The notes under the pieces are model-generated. The model saw nothing but the letters and a program-made list of their open reading frames with translations. It did not search any database and was not told the DNA's origin. A program made the position numbers and the translations under genes. Below, one piece after another: positions 5,876-14,032 of a stretch of 17,833 nucleotides of DNA; within the stretch, counting starts at the first letter, position 1, and each line of letters opens with the position of its first letter. The DNA is from Verrucomicrobiota bacterium (lineage in GTDB: Bacteria; Verrucomicrobiota; Verrucomicrobiia; Chthoniobacterales; UBA10450), in NCBI GenBank assembly GCA_003218785.1, contig QHOM01000123.1, positions 1-17,833 on the forward strand. The letters are read 5' to 3'.

Positions 5876-5948
5876 TTCGGCGAGACGCCGAAGCCAACAC
5901 CCGAGACGGCTGCGCTACCCAAGGCAGGTTGCTCCACCGCCTCTACAG
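5876..5948. repeat. Inverted-repeat element at the ruvB end, with hairpin 5876-5892
   Basis: A perfect 7-bp stem with a 3-base loop (TTCGGCG-AGA-CGCCGAA, 5876-5892) is followed by GC-rich sequence ending CCGCCTCTACAG (5937-5948). On the minus strand the element starts CTGTAGAGGCGG, the same end word as the element at 13422-13513. The TAG inside CTGTAGAG is the ruvB stop codon. The hairpin may act as a weak ruvB terminator. Confidence 0.5.
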
Positions 5949-6941
5949 CAGCTCTGCTTGCGCACCGGCCGGCGGTTTGAGCCCGAGCTTGCGATACGCG
6001 TTCGCCGTCGCAACGCGACCTTGCGGGGTGCGCTTGATGTAGCCTTCCATGATCAAATACGGCTCGTTCACTTCCTCGAGGGTGCCGGCTTCTTCGCCGA
6101 CCGCGACCGCGAGCGAATTCAAACCAACGGGACCACCGTTGAATTTGTGAATCAACGTTTCGATGATGCGCTTGTCCCATTGATCGAAGCCGTCGCGATC
6201 GATCTCGAGCATGGTCAGAGCGCGATCGGCCAGTTCCGCGGTAATTTTCCCTTCGGCTTTCACCTGCACATAATCGCGCACCCAGCGCAGCAAATTGTTC
6301 GCCGTGCGCGGCGTGCCACGTGTGCGCGTGGCGATCTCGGCCGCGCCCGCAGGATCAATTTCGACACCAAGCAAACGCGCGCTGCGGATGATGATTTTCT
6401 GCATTTCCTCGGCATTGTAATAATCGAGCCGCGCCGTCATACCGAAACGCGACCGGAGCGGCGCGCTTACCATTCCGGCGCGTGTCGTTGCGCCGATCAA
6501 AGTAAACTTTGGCAGATTAAGGCGCAGACTCCGCGCTTGCGGGCCCTGATCGATGATGATGTCGAGCCGGTAATCTTCCATCGCAGGGTAAAGGTATTCC
6601 TCGATGGTCGGTTGGAGGCGATGGATCTCGTCGATGAAGAGAACGTCACCTTTCTCCAGACTTGTGAGAAGCCCCGCGAGTTCGCCGGCTTTTTCAATAA
6701 CAGGCCCGCTGGTGTTTTTGATATTCACGCTCATCGCGTTGGCAATGATAAAGGCCAGTGTCGTCTTGCCCAGACCGGACGGGCCGCTCAACAGGATATG
6801 TTCGAGGACGTCACCGCGCTTTTTCGCCGCTTCCACCATCAATTCGAGCCGCTCCCGCACTTTCACTTGGCCTGTAAACTCGCTGAATGCTGGCGGCCGC
6901 AGTGAAATTTCAAAGGCGGCGTCGGGTTCCGGCGGTTTCAT
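5943..6941 (-). CDS. ruvB: Holliday junction branch migration helicase RuvB, 332 aa
   Basis: RuvB is the hexameric AAA+ motor that, with RuvA, drives branch migration of Holliday junctions for RuvC. Motifs seen: Walker A GPSGLGKTT (residues 53-61), Walker B VLFIDEIHRL (about 100-109), sensor 1 LIGATTRAG (148-156), arginine-finger region PLRSRFG, and the winged-helix C-terminus (GPVGLNSLAVAVGEE, EPYLIMEGYIKRTPQGR). I start it at ATG 6941 (MKPPEPDAAFEISLRP). The frame can be extended to 7046, but those 35 residues (containing AGILPALP and HLCKSVAD) are intergenic repeat translated. Length then matches the family. No ruvA or ruvC is adjacent. The stop codon lies within a repeat element. Confidence 0.96.
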   Translation of the reverse strand: MKPPEPDAAFEISLRPPAFSEFTGQVKVRERLELMVEAAKKRGDVLEHILLSGPSGLGKTTLAFIIANAMSVNIKNTSGPVIEKAGELAGLLTSLEKGDVLFIDEIHRLQPTIEEYLYPAMEDYRLDIIIDQGPQARSLRLNLPKFTLIGATTRAGMVSAPLRSRFGMTARLDYYNAEEMQKIIIRSARLLGVEIDPAGAAEIATRTRGTPRTANNLLRWVRDYVQVKAEGKITAELADRALTMLEIDRDGFDQWDKRIIETLIHKFNGGPVGLNSLAVAVGEEAGTLEEVNEPYLIMEGYIKRTPQGRVATANAYRKLGLKPPAGAQAELL

Positions 6942-7042
6942 GGGAGAAGAGTCAGCCACAGATTTACACAGATGAAACGCAGATTTCCAGAAGTTGCGTT
7001 TGGGAAGCGCTGGCAGTATGCCCGCGCTCCCCAGAAAAATCG
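6942..7042. repeat. Intergenic repeat region ('AGILPALP' and CACAGATTTACACAGATG words)
   Basis: The spacer between ruvB and the anti-sigma gene holds CCACAGATTTACACAGATG (6956-6974). It also holds an imperfect palindrome, GGGAAGCGCTGGCAGTATGC continuing to 7031, whose minus strand translates as GSAGILPALP. Both appear to be repetitive intergenic elements and create a false N-terminal extension of ruvB. Confidence 0.55.
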
Positions 7043-7456
7043 TCAACTTTCTACGACGTCGAAATTCTTCGTTAAGACTACTTCCGTGCCGTGACGCTTA
7101 AGCAGGTAATCCACTTCATCAAATGCGCTGCGAATGAGATATAACCCAAGTCCGCCGGGTTTGATGAGATCGTGGGAGCGCCCCTTCATTTCATGCGGCC
7201 GGACCTGTTCTCCGTAGTCGCGCACACGAACGCGCACACCTCTGCGCAATCCTTCCATGGACAATGCGATCAATTGGTCGTCACGCAACCGGTAGGCGTA
7301 GCGGATGATGTTTGTACACGCTTCATCCACCCCGAGTACCATCAGCAGTCGCTCTCTTTCGGAGAAGGGATAGCCGTTGAGAAAATCGCGCACGCAGTCT
7401 CGCATCAGGGCCAGGTTGCCTGTATGGCTGCTGAATTCGATCTTCTTCCTCTTCAT
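7043..7456 (-). CDS. Anti-sigma factor-like serine/threonine kinase (RsbW/SpoIIAB type), 137 aa
   Basis: This is a single GHKL ATPase domain of the HATPase_c_2 family, whose members bind sigma factors or phosphorylate anti-sigma antagonists in partner-switching circuits. Motifs seen: N box VLGVDEACTNIIRYAY, G1-like VRDYGEQV, and G2 region PGGLGLYLIRSAFDEVDYL. I chose ATG 7456 (MKRKKIEFSS). A TTG at 7480 would add eight residues. Neither has a clear ribosome-binding site. No anti-anti-sigma (STAS) protein or PP2C phosphatase lies in the window, so its partners must be encoded elsewhere. It is on the same strand as ruvB, separated by about 100 bases of repeat, and the two may be unrelated in function. 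Confidence 0.82.
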   Translation of the reverse strand: MKRKKIEFSSHTGNLALMRDCVRDFLNGYPFSERERLLMVLGVDEACTNIIRYAYRLRDDQLIALSMEGLRRGVRVRVRDYGEQVRPHEMKGRSHDLIKPGGLGLYLIRSAFDEVDYLLKRHGTEVVLTKNFDVVES

Positions 7457-7675
7457 TAACGGATATTGTAGCTGCGGCAAATCCGTTGCCGGTGCGGATC
7501 GGCCGCACGCCTCACAGAGACTCGGCTACAACCTCGGACGAGTAAGCTGAACAGATTCCTGACGCTTATTCAAGCTTTGCATCCAGCTGTAGCCGCCGCC
7601 CCTGAACGCCGACCTGCGAATTTCCGAAATGAAAACGCGATGGACACATGCTAAAACCGCTGTTCAATTCGCGTT

Positions 7676-8368
7676 ATGTGGAGGTCCTTGGCAGCGCTTT
7701 TGCTTTTGGGCTCACCCGCGCTGGCGCAGGGAAACGCTACCGCTTACGAAGCTTTGCGCGTCGTTGCCAGGCAATCAGGCCGCGGTGTTCTTAATCATAT
7801 TGTCTCGATTACTGGTGTCCAAGGCGACCCGCAGCCGGAGAAGTGGAAAATTATTCTAGAGGATCCGGGGGCACGCAGTGCGCGTGAATTGGAAGTCGCT
7901 GATGGACGCATTGCTTCCGAAGAGACATCGGGCCGCTCGGTCACAGGTTCCACCGAAGGAGCAATGATCGACATGGCACGCTTAAACCTCGATTCCACCG
8001 GCGCGTACGCGGTGGCGAGTCATACTGCGGAAGCATCGCATGCGCGTTTTGCGACGGTCGATTACACTTTGCGCACCGACGAACGTGGCGAGCCCATCTG
8101 GATCGTCACTCTCTTAAATAAATCGTCGCGTCCGGTCGGCACGATCTATATCGGCGCGACCCGCGGCACAGTCACGCGCACAGAAGGGATGTTTGCCGGC
8201 GCGACCATGGAAGACGTGGAAACCGACTACGACAGGGGAGATGAAGAGGGGGTCATTGGCAGCGTCAAAACACGGATTAAGCATGCCTTCCATCGGACGC
8301 AGGAAGAAGCGCGAGGCATGTTCGAGAGAGTGAAGCGCTCGTTTTCTGATTTCATTAATCGGGAGTAG
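7676..8368 (+). CDS. Exported protein of unknown function, 230 aa
   Basis: ATG 7676 opens MWRSLAALLLLGSPALAQGN, a signal peptide with cleavage after ALAQ or ALA. The mature protein has a globular region of alternating strands (NHIVSITGVQGDPQPEKWKI, SHARFATVDYTLRTDE, EPIWIVTLLNKSSRPVGTIY) that could be PepSY-like or lipocalin-like in outline, though I cannot place it in a family. It ends in an amphipathic, basic helix (RIKHAFHRTQEEARGMFERV), which may contact membrane or nucleic acid. It reads like a verrucomicrobial periplasmic or outer-surface protein. It stands alone: about 200 bases precede it, and a 76-base repeat-containing gap follows. Confidence 0.7.
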   Translation: MWRSLAALLLLGSPALAQGNATAYEALRVVARQSGRGVLNHIVSITGVQGDPQPEKWKIILEDPGARSARELEVADGRIASEETSGRSVTGSTEGAMIDMARLNLDSTGAYAVASHTAEASHARFATVDYTLRTDERGEPIWIVTLLNKSSRPVGTIYIGATRGTVTRTEGMFAGATMEDVETDYDRGDEEGVIGSVKTRIKHAFHRTQEEARGMFERVKRSFSDFINRE

Positions 8369-8376
8369 CACGAGAG

Positions 8377-8397
8377 GTTTGATGTTTGATGTTTGAT
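8377..8397. repeat. Three tandem GTTTGAT units
   Basis: Three perfect 7-bp units stand in the spacer after the exported protein gene. They are simple-sequence in nature and lie outside coding sequence; slippage could change the copy number. Confidence 0.7.
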
Positions 8398-8444
8398 GGG
8401 CGAGGTAGATTTTCATCGGCTGACGGAGAGCACGCCATTACTAA

Positions 8445-9395
8445 ATGAAGATTGCCAATTTCAAGCGCGATGAGTTTTGGCCGCCTCTGCCTTTTGCAGA
8501 GTGGAAGGAGACGGCTGCCACATTGCACATGTGGACGCAGATTGTGGGCAAGATTCGTTTAATCCAAACTCCATGGATCAATCATTCGTGGCATGTCACT
8601 CTCTATGTGACTTCGCGCGGTCTAACGACTTCCTCGATCCCACACGGCCTTTCCATGTTTGAGATCATGTTCGATTTTATCGATCATCAATTGCATATCG
8701 AGAAAAGCGATGGCGCACGGCGAACAATCGAACTGAAACCGCGTTCGGTCGCAGAGTTTTACCGGATCGTAATGAAGGCGCTGAGAGATCTCGAGCTACC
8801 CGTGAGCATCAACACCATGCCCAACGAGATTGAGAATCCGATCGCGTTCGATCACGACGAAGAGCACCGCTCTTACGACCGCGAATATGCAAATCGGTTC
8901 TGGCGCGTTCTCGTGCAGAGCGATCGCGTATTCAAAGAATTCCGCTCGCGCTTCTGTGGCAAGTGCAGTCCGGTGCACTTTTTCTGGGGCAGCTTTGATC
9001 TCGCCGTTACGCGTTTTTCGGGGCGACCGGCGCCGGCCCATCCCGGCGGGGTGCCGCATCTTCCAGATGAGATTACGCGTGAGGCTTACTCGCAGGAAGT
9101 AAGCAGCCTGGGTTTCTGGCCGGGTAACGCCAGCGCGCCGATGCCGATCTTCTACTCCTACGCGTATCCGGAACCGCCGGGATTCGCAGAAGCGAAAATT
9201 CAGCCAGAAGCTGCCTCGTACCACAAAAAGCTGCGCGAGTTCATCCTTCCTTATGATGCGCTGCACACTGCCGAATCACCCGATGAAGTGCTTGTCAATT
9301 TTGCGCAAAGCACGTACGACGCGGCTTCAGTCCTTGGCAAATGGGACCGTGGCGCGCTGGAAGAAAAGAAACCAGTCTTGCATTCCTCGCGGTAA
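8445..9395 (+). CDS. DUF5996 family protein, 316 aa
   Basis: This protein matches the DUF5996 family in outline: an N-terminal LPFAEWKETAATLHMWTQIV, then TPWINHSWHVTLYVTSRGLT, FDFIDHQLHIEKSDG, a central SPVHFFWGSFDLAVTRFSGR, a PAPAHPGG segment and GFWPGN with FYSYAYPEPPGF near the C-terminus. The many conserved Trp, His and Tyr residues suggest a binding pocket, but the family's function is unknown. The length of about 300 residues is usual. Start is ATG 8445. The next gene, an AraC regulator, begins 18 bases after its stop on the same strand, so the two are probably co-transcribed and the regulator may control this gene. Confidence 0.88.
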   Translation: MKIANFKRDEFWPPLPFAEWKETAATLHMWTQIVGKIRLIQTPWINHSWHVTLYVTSRGLTTSSIPHGLSMFEIMFDFIDHQLHIEKSDGARRTIELKPRSVAEFYRIVMKALRDLELPVSINTMPNEIENPIAFDHDEEHRSYDREYANRFWRVLVQSDRVFKEFRSRFCGKCSPVHFFWGSFDLAVTRFSGRPAPAHPGGVPHLPDEITREAYSQEVSSLGFWPGNASAPMPIFYSYAYPEPPGFAEAKIQPEAASYHKKLREFILPYDALHTAESPDEVLVNFAQSTYDAASVLGKWDRGALEEKKPVLHSSR

Positions 9396-9413
9396 CATTC
9401 GTAATTAAGTGCG

Positions 9414-10352
9414 ATGATTTCTCAATGCGCGGCCGAGCAGGACGCCTGGCGCGAAGTGAAAGATGGCTGGCGGCCGCTTTACGGCGATGTCGATCAATTT
9501 GGCGTGGCCGTGGAGTGGCATGACTTTCGGACGGCGCGTTCCTTCGATTGGGGAAAAAGTTTTCATCCGCGCAGTCTCGAGTTTTGTTTGAATCTGGAAG
9601 GCCACGGTCGGGTCGGAGCGGGCGGGAGAACGCGCAGCCACTACGCGCCGGGGAATTGCGGCTATTACGCGATTGGGGAAGAGCCGTTGCCTGCGTCGCG
9701 CCGCGCCAACGATCATCATCAGTTCGTCACACTCGAATTTTCGAGAAATCATTTGCAGAAACAGTTTGTTCAAAATGAATCCGATCTGGAACCGGAAATC
9801 CGGCGCGTAATTTTTGGAGGCAAGGATGAGAGCGTGGTGGCGCCGGCGCGGCCGATGTCGATCGAACAGCGCAGCGTAGTTGCGACGCTGGCCGACCCGC
9901 CGGTAGCGAAAGCCGCGCAGATCCTTTGGTATCAAAGCAAGGCGCTCGAGTTGATGGCGCATTTTCTGTTTGCGCCCAAGGACCCCGAATTTTTCTGCAT
10001 GCGTCAAAAACGCGTGGCGCGTGAGCGCGTCGAACGCGCGAAGGAAGTTCTGGCGCGCGATCTGGCCAATCCTCCTACGCTGGAAATGATGGGGCAGGAG
10101 GTGGGTTGCAGCCCATTTTATCTGAGCCGGATCTTTTCGCGCGAAGTGGGTCTTACCATTCCGCAATATTTGCGTAATCTGAGGATGGAACGCGCAGCCG
10201 AGTTGTTGCGGACCGGACGCTACAATGTCACCGAGGCCGCGACGGAAGTGGGATACTCGAGCCTGAGTCATTTCAGCAAAGCGTTTTGCGAAACCATCGG
10301 CTGTTGCCCGGTACTTTATCCTGTCGCGAAAAGCGTGATTCTGGATCGGTGA
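9414..10352 (+). CDS. AraC-family transcriptional regulator, 312 aa
   Basis: The last ~100 residues are the double helix-turn-helix DNA-binding domain: RVERAKEVLARDLANPPTLE, MGQEVGCSPFYLSRIFSREV, GLTIPQYLRNLRMERAAELL, then NVTEAATEVGYSSLSHFSKA and CCPVLYP. The final pattern resembles the 'GCCPGLYP' tail I associate with verrucomicrobial AraC proteins. The N-terminal ~130 residues are a cupin-like sensing domain (SFHPRSLEFCLNLEGHGRVG, HYAPGNCGYYAIGEE). The ligand is unknown. ATG 9414 follows the DUF5996 gene by 18 bases. It may regulate that gene or itself; no operator could be defined from this single copy. Confidence 0.93.
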   Translation: MISQCAAEQDAWREVKDGWRPLYGDVDQFGVAVEWHDFRTARSFDWGKSFHPRSLEFCLNLEGHGRVGAGGRTRSHYAPGNCGYYAIGEEPLPASRRANDHHQFVTLEFSRNHLQKQFVQNESDLEPEIRRVIFGGKDESVVAPARPMSIEQRSVVATLADPPVAKAAQILWYQSKALELMAHFLFAPKDPEFFCMRQKRVARERVERAKEVLARDLANPPTLEMMGQEVGCSPFYLSRIFSREVGLTIPQYLRNLRMERAAELLRTGRYNVTEAATEVGYSSLSHFSKAFCETIGCCPVLYPVAKSVILDR

Positions 10353-10371
10353 GTTCGTGAAACGTCACAAG

Positions 10372-10415
10372 CGTTACATCGTTACATCGTTTTAACCTTG
10401 TAACCTTTGTAACCT
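10372..10415. repeat. Imperfect inverted GTTACA/TGTAAC repeat before purH
   Basis: CGTTACAT occurs twice in tandem and is followed by TTGTAACC and TTTGTAACC, giving an AT-rich imperfect hairpin just before the purH start. It could be a leader structure or simply an intergenic repeat; no purine riboswitch core was recognised in it. Confidence 0.4.
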
Positions 10416-10427
10416 CTTAGCGACCGC

Positions 10428-11951
10428 ATGAAAATCACCCGTGCACTCGTCTCCGTTTCCGATAAGAGCGGCATCGCCTCATTTGCGCGGGCGCTTGAGC
10501 GCCAGGGCGTGGATATCATTTCCACTGGCGGAACCGCAGACTTGCTGAGAAAAGAAAAAATTCCGGTGCGCGAGATTTCCAGTTTCACCGCATTTCCAGA
10601 AGTGCTCGAGGGGCGTGTCAAGACTTTACACCCGCGCGTCCACGGCGGCCTTCTCTACAAGCGCGGCAACGCGAAACATGAGGCGGAAGCGCGCGAATGC
10701 GGGTTCGAGCCGATCGATCTCGTGGTGGTCAATCTTTATCCTTTTGAAGCGACAATTGCCAAGCCCGGCGTAACCCTCGCGGAGGCGATCGAGAATATCG
10801 ACATCGGCGGGCCGTCGATGATTCGCAGCGCCGCAAAAAATTATGAGTCGGTGACCGTGGTTGTCGATCCGGCCGATTACGACACAATGCTCGAAAACAT
10901 GCGCGATAACAATGGCGAGACGACTCTGAAATTGCGCGAGCGTCTGGCCATCAAAGCATTCATTAAAACCTCTGAATACGATCGCACGATCGGCAAGTTT
11001 TTGAACAAGGAGCAGGCGAGCGATGCCTCGTTTTCACTTTCCCTTCCGCTGGTGACGCGGTTGCGTTATGGGGAAAATCCGCATCAAAGCGCGGCGCTTT
11101 ACGGCGATTTCGATGCACATTTCGAAAAACTTCACGGCAAGGACCTTTCTTTTAACAACATTCTCGACATCAGCGCAGCGACGAATTTGATCGGCGAATT
11201 CGAAGAGCCGACCGTCGCGATTCTCAAACATACCAATCCGTGCGGTGTAGGTTCCGATGCCGATCTTCGCAAGGCGTGGGACAAAGCATTCGCCACGGAC
11301 AAACAAGCGCCCTTTGGCGGGATCATAATTTGCAACCGGTCCATTGCTGAACCACTCGCTAAAGCTATCAGCGGAATTTTCAGCGAAGTGATCATCGCGC
11401 CGGACTTTGAGGCCGAGGCGCGCAGCATTTTGCAGAAGAAAAAGAACCTGCGGCTCATTCGATTGGCGACTTCGGCAGTCGAAGTACGATCGGCAATCGA
11501 TATGCGCTCGGTTTGTGGGGGAGTGCTGGTCCAGGATGCGGATGTCGATGGGGAAATCACGAGGAACGTAGTCTCGAGGAGGCGACCAACCAAAACAGAA
11601 CTGACTGCCATGTCGTTCGGATGGCGGGTCGTCAAGCACGTGAAATCAAATGCGATCGTTTACGCTCGGGCGGATCGGACCCTTGGCATTGGCGCCGGGC
11701 AGATGTCGCGTATCGATGCTTCGCGCATTGCCATTTGGAAAGCGAACGAAGCCGGTCTCTCGCTCAAAGGCAGCGCGGTCGCGAGCGACGCCTTTTTTCC
11801 ATTCCCCGATGGGTTGAGCGCCGCTGCGGACGCCGGGGCAACCTGTGCCATTCAGCCAGGTGGCTCAGTCCGCGACGAAGAAGTAATTGCTGCCGCCAAT
11901 GAGCGCAACATGGCGATGATTTTTACCGGTATCCGCCATTTTCGCCACTAA
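10428..11951 (+). CDS. purH: Bifunctional AICAR formyltransferase/IMP cyclohydrolase PurH
   Basis: PurH carries out the last two steps of de novo IMP synthesis. AICAR is formylated from 10-formyl-tetrahydrofolate and FAICAR is then cyclised to IMP. The N-terminal cyclohydrolase (MGS-like) domain shows RALVSVSDKSG, ISTGGTADLL, FPEVLEGRVKTLHPRVHGG and IGGPSMIRSAAKNY. The transformylase domain shows RYGENPHQSAALYG, the KHTNPCGVG catalytic segment, SNAIVYA, GIGAGQMSRIDA and the C-terminal SDAFFPFPDG and QPGGSVRDEEVIAAA. At 507 residues it is the usual length and all motifs are intact. Start is ATG 10428, 75 bases after the AraC gene. The next gene follows by 20 bases, so it may share the transcript. 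Confidence 0.97.
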   Translation: MKITRALVSVSDKSGIASFARALERQGVDIISTGGTADLLRKEKIPVREISSFTAFPEVLEGRVKTLHPRVHGGLLYKRGNAKHEAEARECGFEPIDLVVVNLYPFEATIAKPGVTLAEAIENIDIGGPSMIRSAAKNYESVTVVVDPADYDTMLENMRDNNGETTLKLRERLAIKAFIKTSEYDRTIGKFLNKEQASDASFSLSLPLVTRLRYGENPHQSAALYGDFDAHFEKLHGKDLSFNNILDISAATNLIGEFEEPTVAILKHTNPCGVGSDADLRKAWDKAFATDKQAPFGGIIICNRSIAEPLAKAISGIFSEVIIAPDFEAEARSILQKKKNLRLIRLATSAVEVRSAIDMRSVCGGVLVQDADVDGEITRNVVSRRRPTKTELTAMSFGWRVVKHVKSNAIVYARADRTLGIGAGQMSRIDASRIAIWKANEAGLSLKGSAVASDAFFPFPDGLSAAADAGATCAIQPGGSVRDEEVIAAANERNMAMIFTGIRHFRH

Positions 11952-11971
11952 GACTCCGTCGTGTAAGACGC

Positions 11972-13150
11972 ATGCCTCGATCGGTTCAGCCTCCGTGCGT
12001 GGTCAACATCGAGGATTTACGGCGCGTGGCTAAACGGCGCCTTCCCCGGGTGGTATTTGACTACATCGACGGCGGCGCGGAGGACGAGCTGACATTGCGC
12101 GCGAACTGCCGCGCGTACGAGACGGTGACATTCCGGCCGCGTTGCGCGGTTGCAACGCCGGCGTGCGATCTGCGGATTACGGTGCTCGGCACACCTCTCT
12201 CAATGCCGCTGATCCTTGCGCCCGTCGGCAGCAGCCGGCTTATCTATCCGCGCGGAGAAGAAGCTGCCGCGCGCGCTGCTGGTGCCGCAGGAATCGCATA
12301 TACGCTTTCAACTCTCTCGGGTTGCCGTCTGGAGGATGTCGCTGTCGCGTCGAAGGGGCCGGTCTGGTACCAGCTCTACCTGGTCGGAGGGCGCGACTGT
12401 GCGTTGTCGGCCATTGAACGCGCGCGTGCCGCCGGCTTTTCGGCGCTTGTCGTCACAATCGATACCCCAGTAGCCGGTATGCGAGAACGCGACATTCGAA
12501 ACGGCGTCAAGGAGCTTTTGAGCCGCAAACTTGGAGAAATGCTGCCCTTTGTGAATCAGTTGCTGACAAAACCTCGCTGGCTGGCGAGCTTTCTCGCAGA
12601 TGGCGGGTTGATGAAGTTTCCCAACGTCATCATTCCTGGACAAGGGCCGATGTTGTACGCGGACGTCACCACGGCGCTCGAGCAGTCGATGGTGACCTGG
12701 CACGACCTCCGCTGGATTCGCGAGGCCTGGAGTGGGCCCATCGTCATTAAAGGTGTTCATACTGGCGACGATGCCCGCCGTGCAGTAGACACGGGAGCGG
12801 ATGCGTTGGTCGTGTCTAATCACGGGGGCCGGCAGCTCGACGGCGTCGCGCCGACTCTACGCATGTTGCCTGAAGTTTTGGCAAGCGTAGGCGATCGCAT
12901 CGAAGTGCTGCTGGATGGTGGGATCCGCCGCGGCAGCGACATTGTGAAAGCGCTCTGTCTCGGTGCTCGAGCCGTGCTGGCCGGACGCGCTTATGCGTAC
13001 GGGCTCGGCGCCGCAGGCAGCGCGGGAGTTGAGCGCGCGATCGAGATTCTGCGCAGCGACCTCACTCGCACTCTCAAACTGCTAGGCTGCGCATCAATCG
13101 CCGAGCTCGACCGATCGTACGTAGATGTCCCAGCCGAATTAGAAAAATGA
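11972..13150 (+). CDS. FMN-dependent alpha-hydroxy-acid dehydrogenase/oxidase, 392 aa
   Basis: This TIM-barrel flavoenzyme of the lactate dehydrogenase (LldD)/glycolate oxidase/mandelate dehydrogenase family oxidises 2-hydroxy acids to 2-oxo acids. Motifs: VFDYIDGGAEDELT near residues 28-41 (substrate Tyr31), LAPVGSS (82-88, FMN contact), WYQLYL (132-137), GMRERDIRNG (169-178), IVIKGV with Lys260, and the catalytic signature SNHGGRQLDG (282-291; base His284, substrate Arg287). LLDGGIRRGSD and AGRAYAYGLG bind the FMN phosphate. The exact substrate cannot be read from the sequence; LldD-like L-lactate use is plausible. It follows purH by 20 bases but belongs to a different pathway, so any co-transcription is probably incidental. 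Confidence 0.92.
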   Translation: MPRSVQPPCVVNIEDLRRVAKRRLPRVVFDYIDGGAEDELTLRANCRAYETVTFRPRCAVATPACDLRITVLGTPLSMPLILAPVGSSRLIYPRGEEAAARAAGAAGIAYTLSTLSGCRLEDVAVASKGPVWYQLYLVGGRDCALSAIERARAAGFSALVVTIDTPVAGMRERDIRNGVKELLSRKLGEMLPFVNQLLTKPRWLASFLADGGLMKFPNVIIPGQGPMLYADVTTALEQSMVTWHDLRWIREAWSGPIVIKGVHTGDDARRAVDTGADALVVSNHGGRQLDGVAPTLRMLPEVLASVGDRIEVLLDGGIRRGSDIVKALCLGARAVLAGRAYAYGLGAAGSAGVERAIEILRSDLTRTLKLLGCASIAELDRSYVDVPAELEK

Positions 13151-13167
13151 CGAATGACAAAATGTTG

Positions 13168-13371
13168 TCAGGTCGCGCGGCATGACGAGAGTCGCCACAT
13201 CCAGATACTGAGTCCGCCGAAAATGATAAACACCAAGATGCTTACCCACATCGGAGCGGGGTGGGTTCCGATTGTCACTTGGGCATGTTTGATTAGTCGC
13301 AGGAGGTGACCGAGAGCAAAAACGCCGAAAATGACGCTGGCCACGCGTAATCCAGTTGTTTGTGAATTCAT
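13168..13371 (-). CDS. Small two-helix membrane protein, 67 aa
   Basis: ATG 13371 to TGA 13168-13170. Two hydrophobic helices are visible: VASVIFGVFALGHLLRLI (about residues 11-28) and APMWVSILVFIIFGGLSIWM (about 39-58), linked by a short polar loop (KHAQVTIGTHP). The C-terminus is basic. No family is recognised, although two-helix proteins of this size are common in the lineage. Its end converges on the hydroxy-acid dehydrogenase end 17 bases away, and no strong ribosome-binding site precedes it. Confidence 0.6.
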   Translation of the reverse strand: MNSQTTGLRVASVIFGVFALGHLLRLIKHAQVTIGTHPAPMWVSILVFIIFGGLSIWMWRLSSCRAT

Positions 13372-13421
13372 GCGGCGATTCTTGTGGTCGCCCTCCGATT
13401 TGTCAGCAAAAATACAGGGAG

Positions 13422-13513
13422 AGCTGTAGAGGCGGCTGTGTCAGCGGCCTGAATATTAGCGTCGGGGCTTGACACAAGCACCGTTACACCAAGCCGAAGG
13501 CGTCTCTACAGCT
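13422..13513. repeat. MITE-like element with AGCTGTAGAGGCG terminal inverted repeats, 92 bp
   Basis: The ends AGCTGTAGAGGCG (13422-13434) and CGTCTCTACAGCT (13501-13513) are inverted repeats matching 12 of 13 bases. An inner pair GTGTCA/TGACAC lies within. The right end overlaps the last codons and supplies the TAG stop of the DUF4203 gene. The same end word CTGTAGAGGCGG overlaps the ruvB stop. There is no coding capacity, so movement would need a transposase from elsewhere. Confidence 0.65.
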
Positions 13514-14024
13514 CACTTCTACGGAAAGATGCGGCTTGGACGAGGATGCCAATGATCGCGAGGCCAATAAACACAATGGTTGATCCGGACGACGGAAGAA
13601 CAATCGCGCTTTGAATTAAATGCGCGCCGATGAGTGCGGACACGACGATGAGTGCCCAATCAAACAAAACGAGCAGGAGCACAGCGCCAATGAGTCCGCC
13701 GATCACAAAGATGAATGTAGAGTACTGCGCATAATGAACGAAAAATGCGGCAGCGATGGCGCCAGCCAGTTTGCCGCCCGCGAGAAAGCCCAAAACTGCG
13801 ATTGCAATCTTCTGAAGGAACAGCGCCAGCAATGCGCCGATCAAGCCAAGAACGAGAGCAACGGTTAGTGCCAGCAGTGAGGATGGCTCATGAACCAGGT
13901 GTGGCGCAATCTCTACACCTGCCGCGAAGCCGACTGCGGCAACGCATAGCCAAAACAGCTTGCGCCCGAAAAGGAGGATCACTGCGCCGATCAGCGCGCC
14001 GACAATGGCTACAGAAAAAGACAT
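13506..14024 (-). CDS. DUF4203-like multi-pass membrane protein, 172 aa
   Basis: Nearly the whole protein is hydrophobic, with about seven membrane helices (SFSVAIVGALIGAVILLFGR, FWLCVAAVGFAAGVEI, LLALTVALVLGLIGALLAL and so on). The glycine/alanine-rich pattern and short loops fit the DUF4203/TMEM198-like family, whose biochemical role is not established. I start it at the second Met (14024), because GGAG lies just upstream. The first Met (14036) overlaps the peroxiredoxin stop and has no ribosome-binding site. It is the last gene of a three-gene minus-strand run (transporter, bcp, this gene). Its final codons SEL and stop lie within an inverted-repeat element. Confidence 0.75.
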   Translation of the reverse strand: MSFSVAIVGALIGAVILLFGRKLFWLCVAAVGFAAGVEIAPHLVHEPSSLLALTVALVLGLIGALLALFLQKIAIAVLGFLAGGKLAGAIAAAFFVHYAQYSTFIFVIGGLIGAVLLLVLFDWALIVVSALIGAHLIQSAIVLPSSGSTIVFIGLAIIGILVQAASFRRSEL

Positions 14025-14032
14025 TGCTCCAA

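Noticed and set aside
5958..6905. A 315-codon open frame on the plus strand opposite ruvB
   Set aside because: It is fully antisense to an intact ruvB with all motifs. Its product has no family features and arises from the GC-rich codon pattern of ruvB.
7046..7480. TTG start at 7480 for the anti-sigma gene
   Set aside because: It adds eight residues without family similarity and has no better ribosome-binding site than ATG 7456; kept only as an alternative.
9405..10271. A 288-codon minus-strand frame opposite the AraC gene
   Set aside because: Antisense shadow of a clear AraC-family regulator; no domain or ribosome-binding site.
10353..10427. Purine riboswitch before purH
   Set aside because: The region is short and made of GTTACA/TGTAAC repeat words, without the conserved junction elements of known purine riboswitches.
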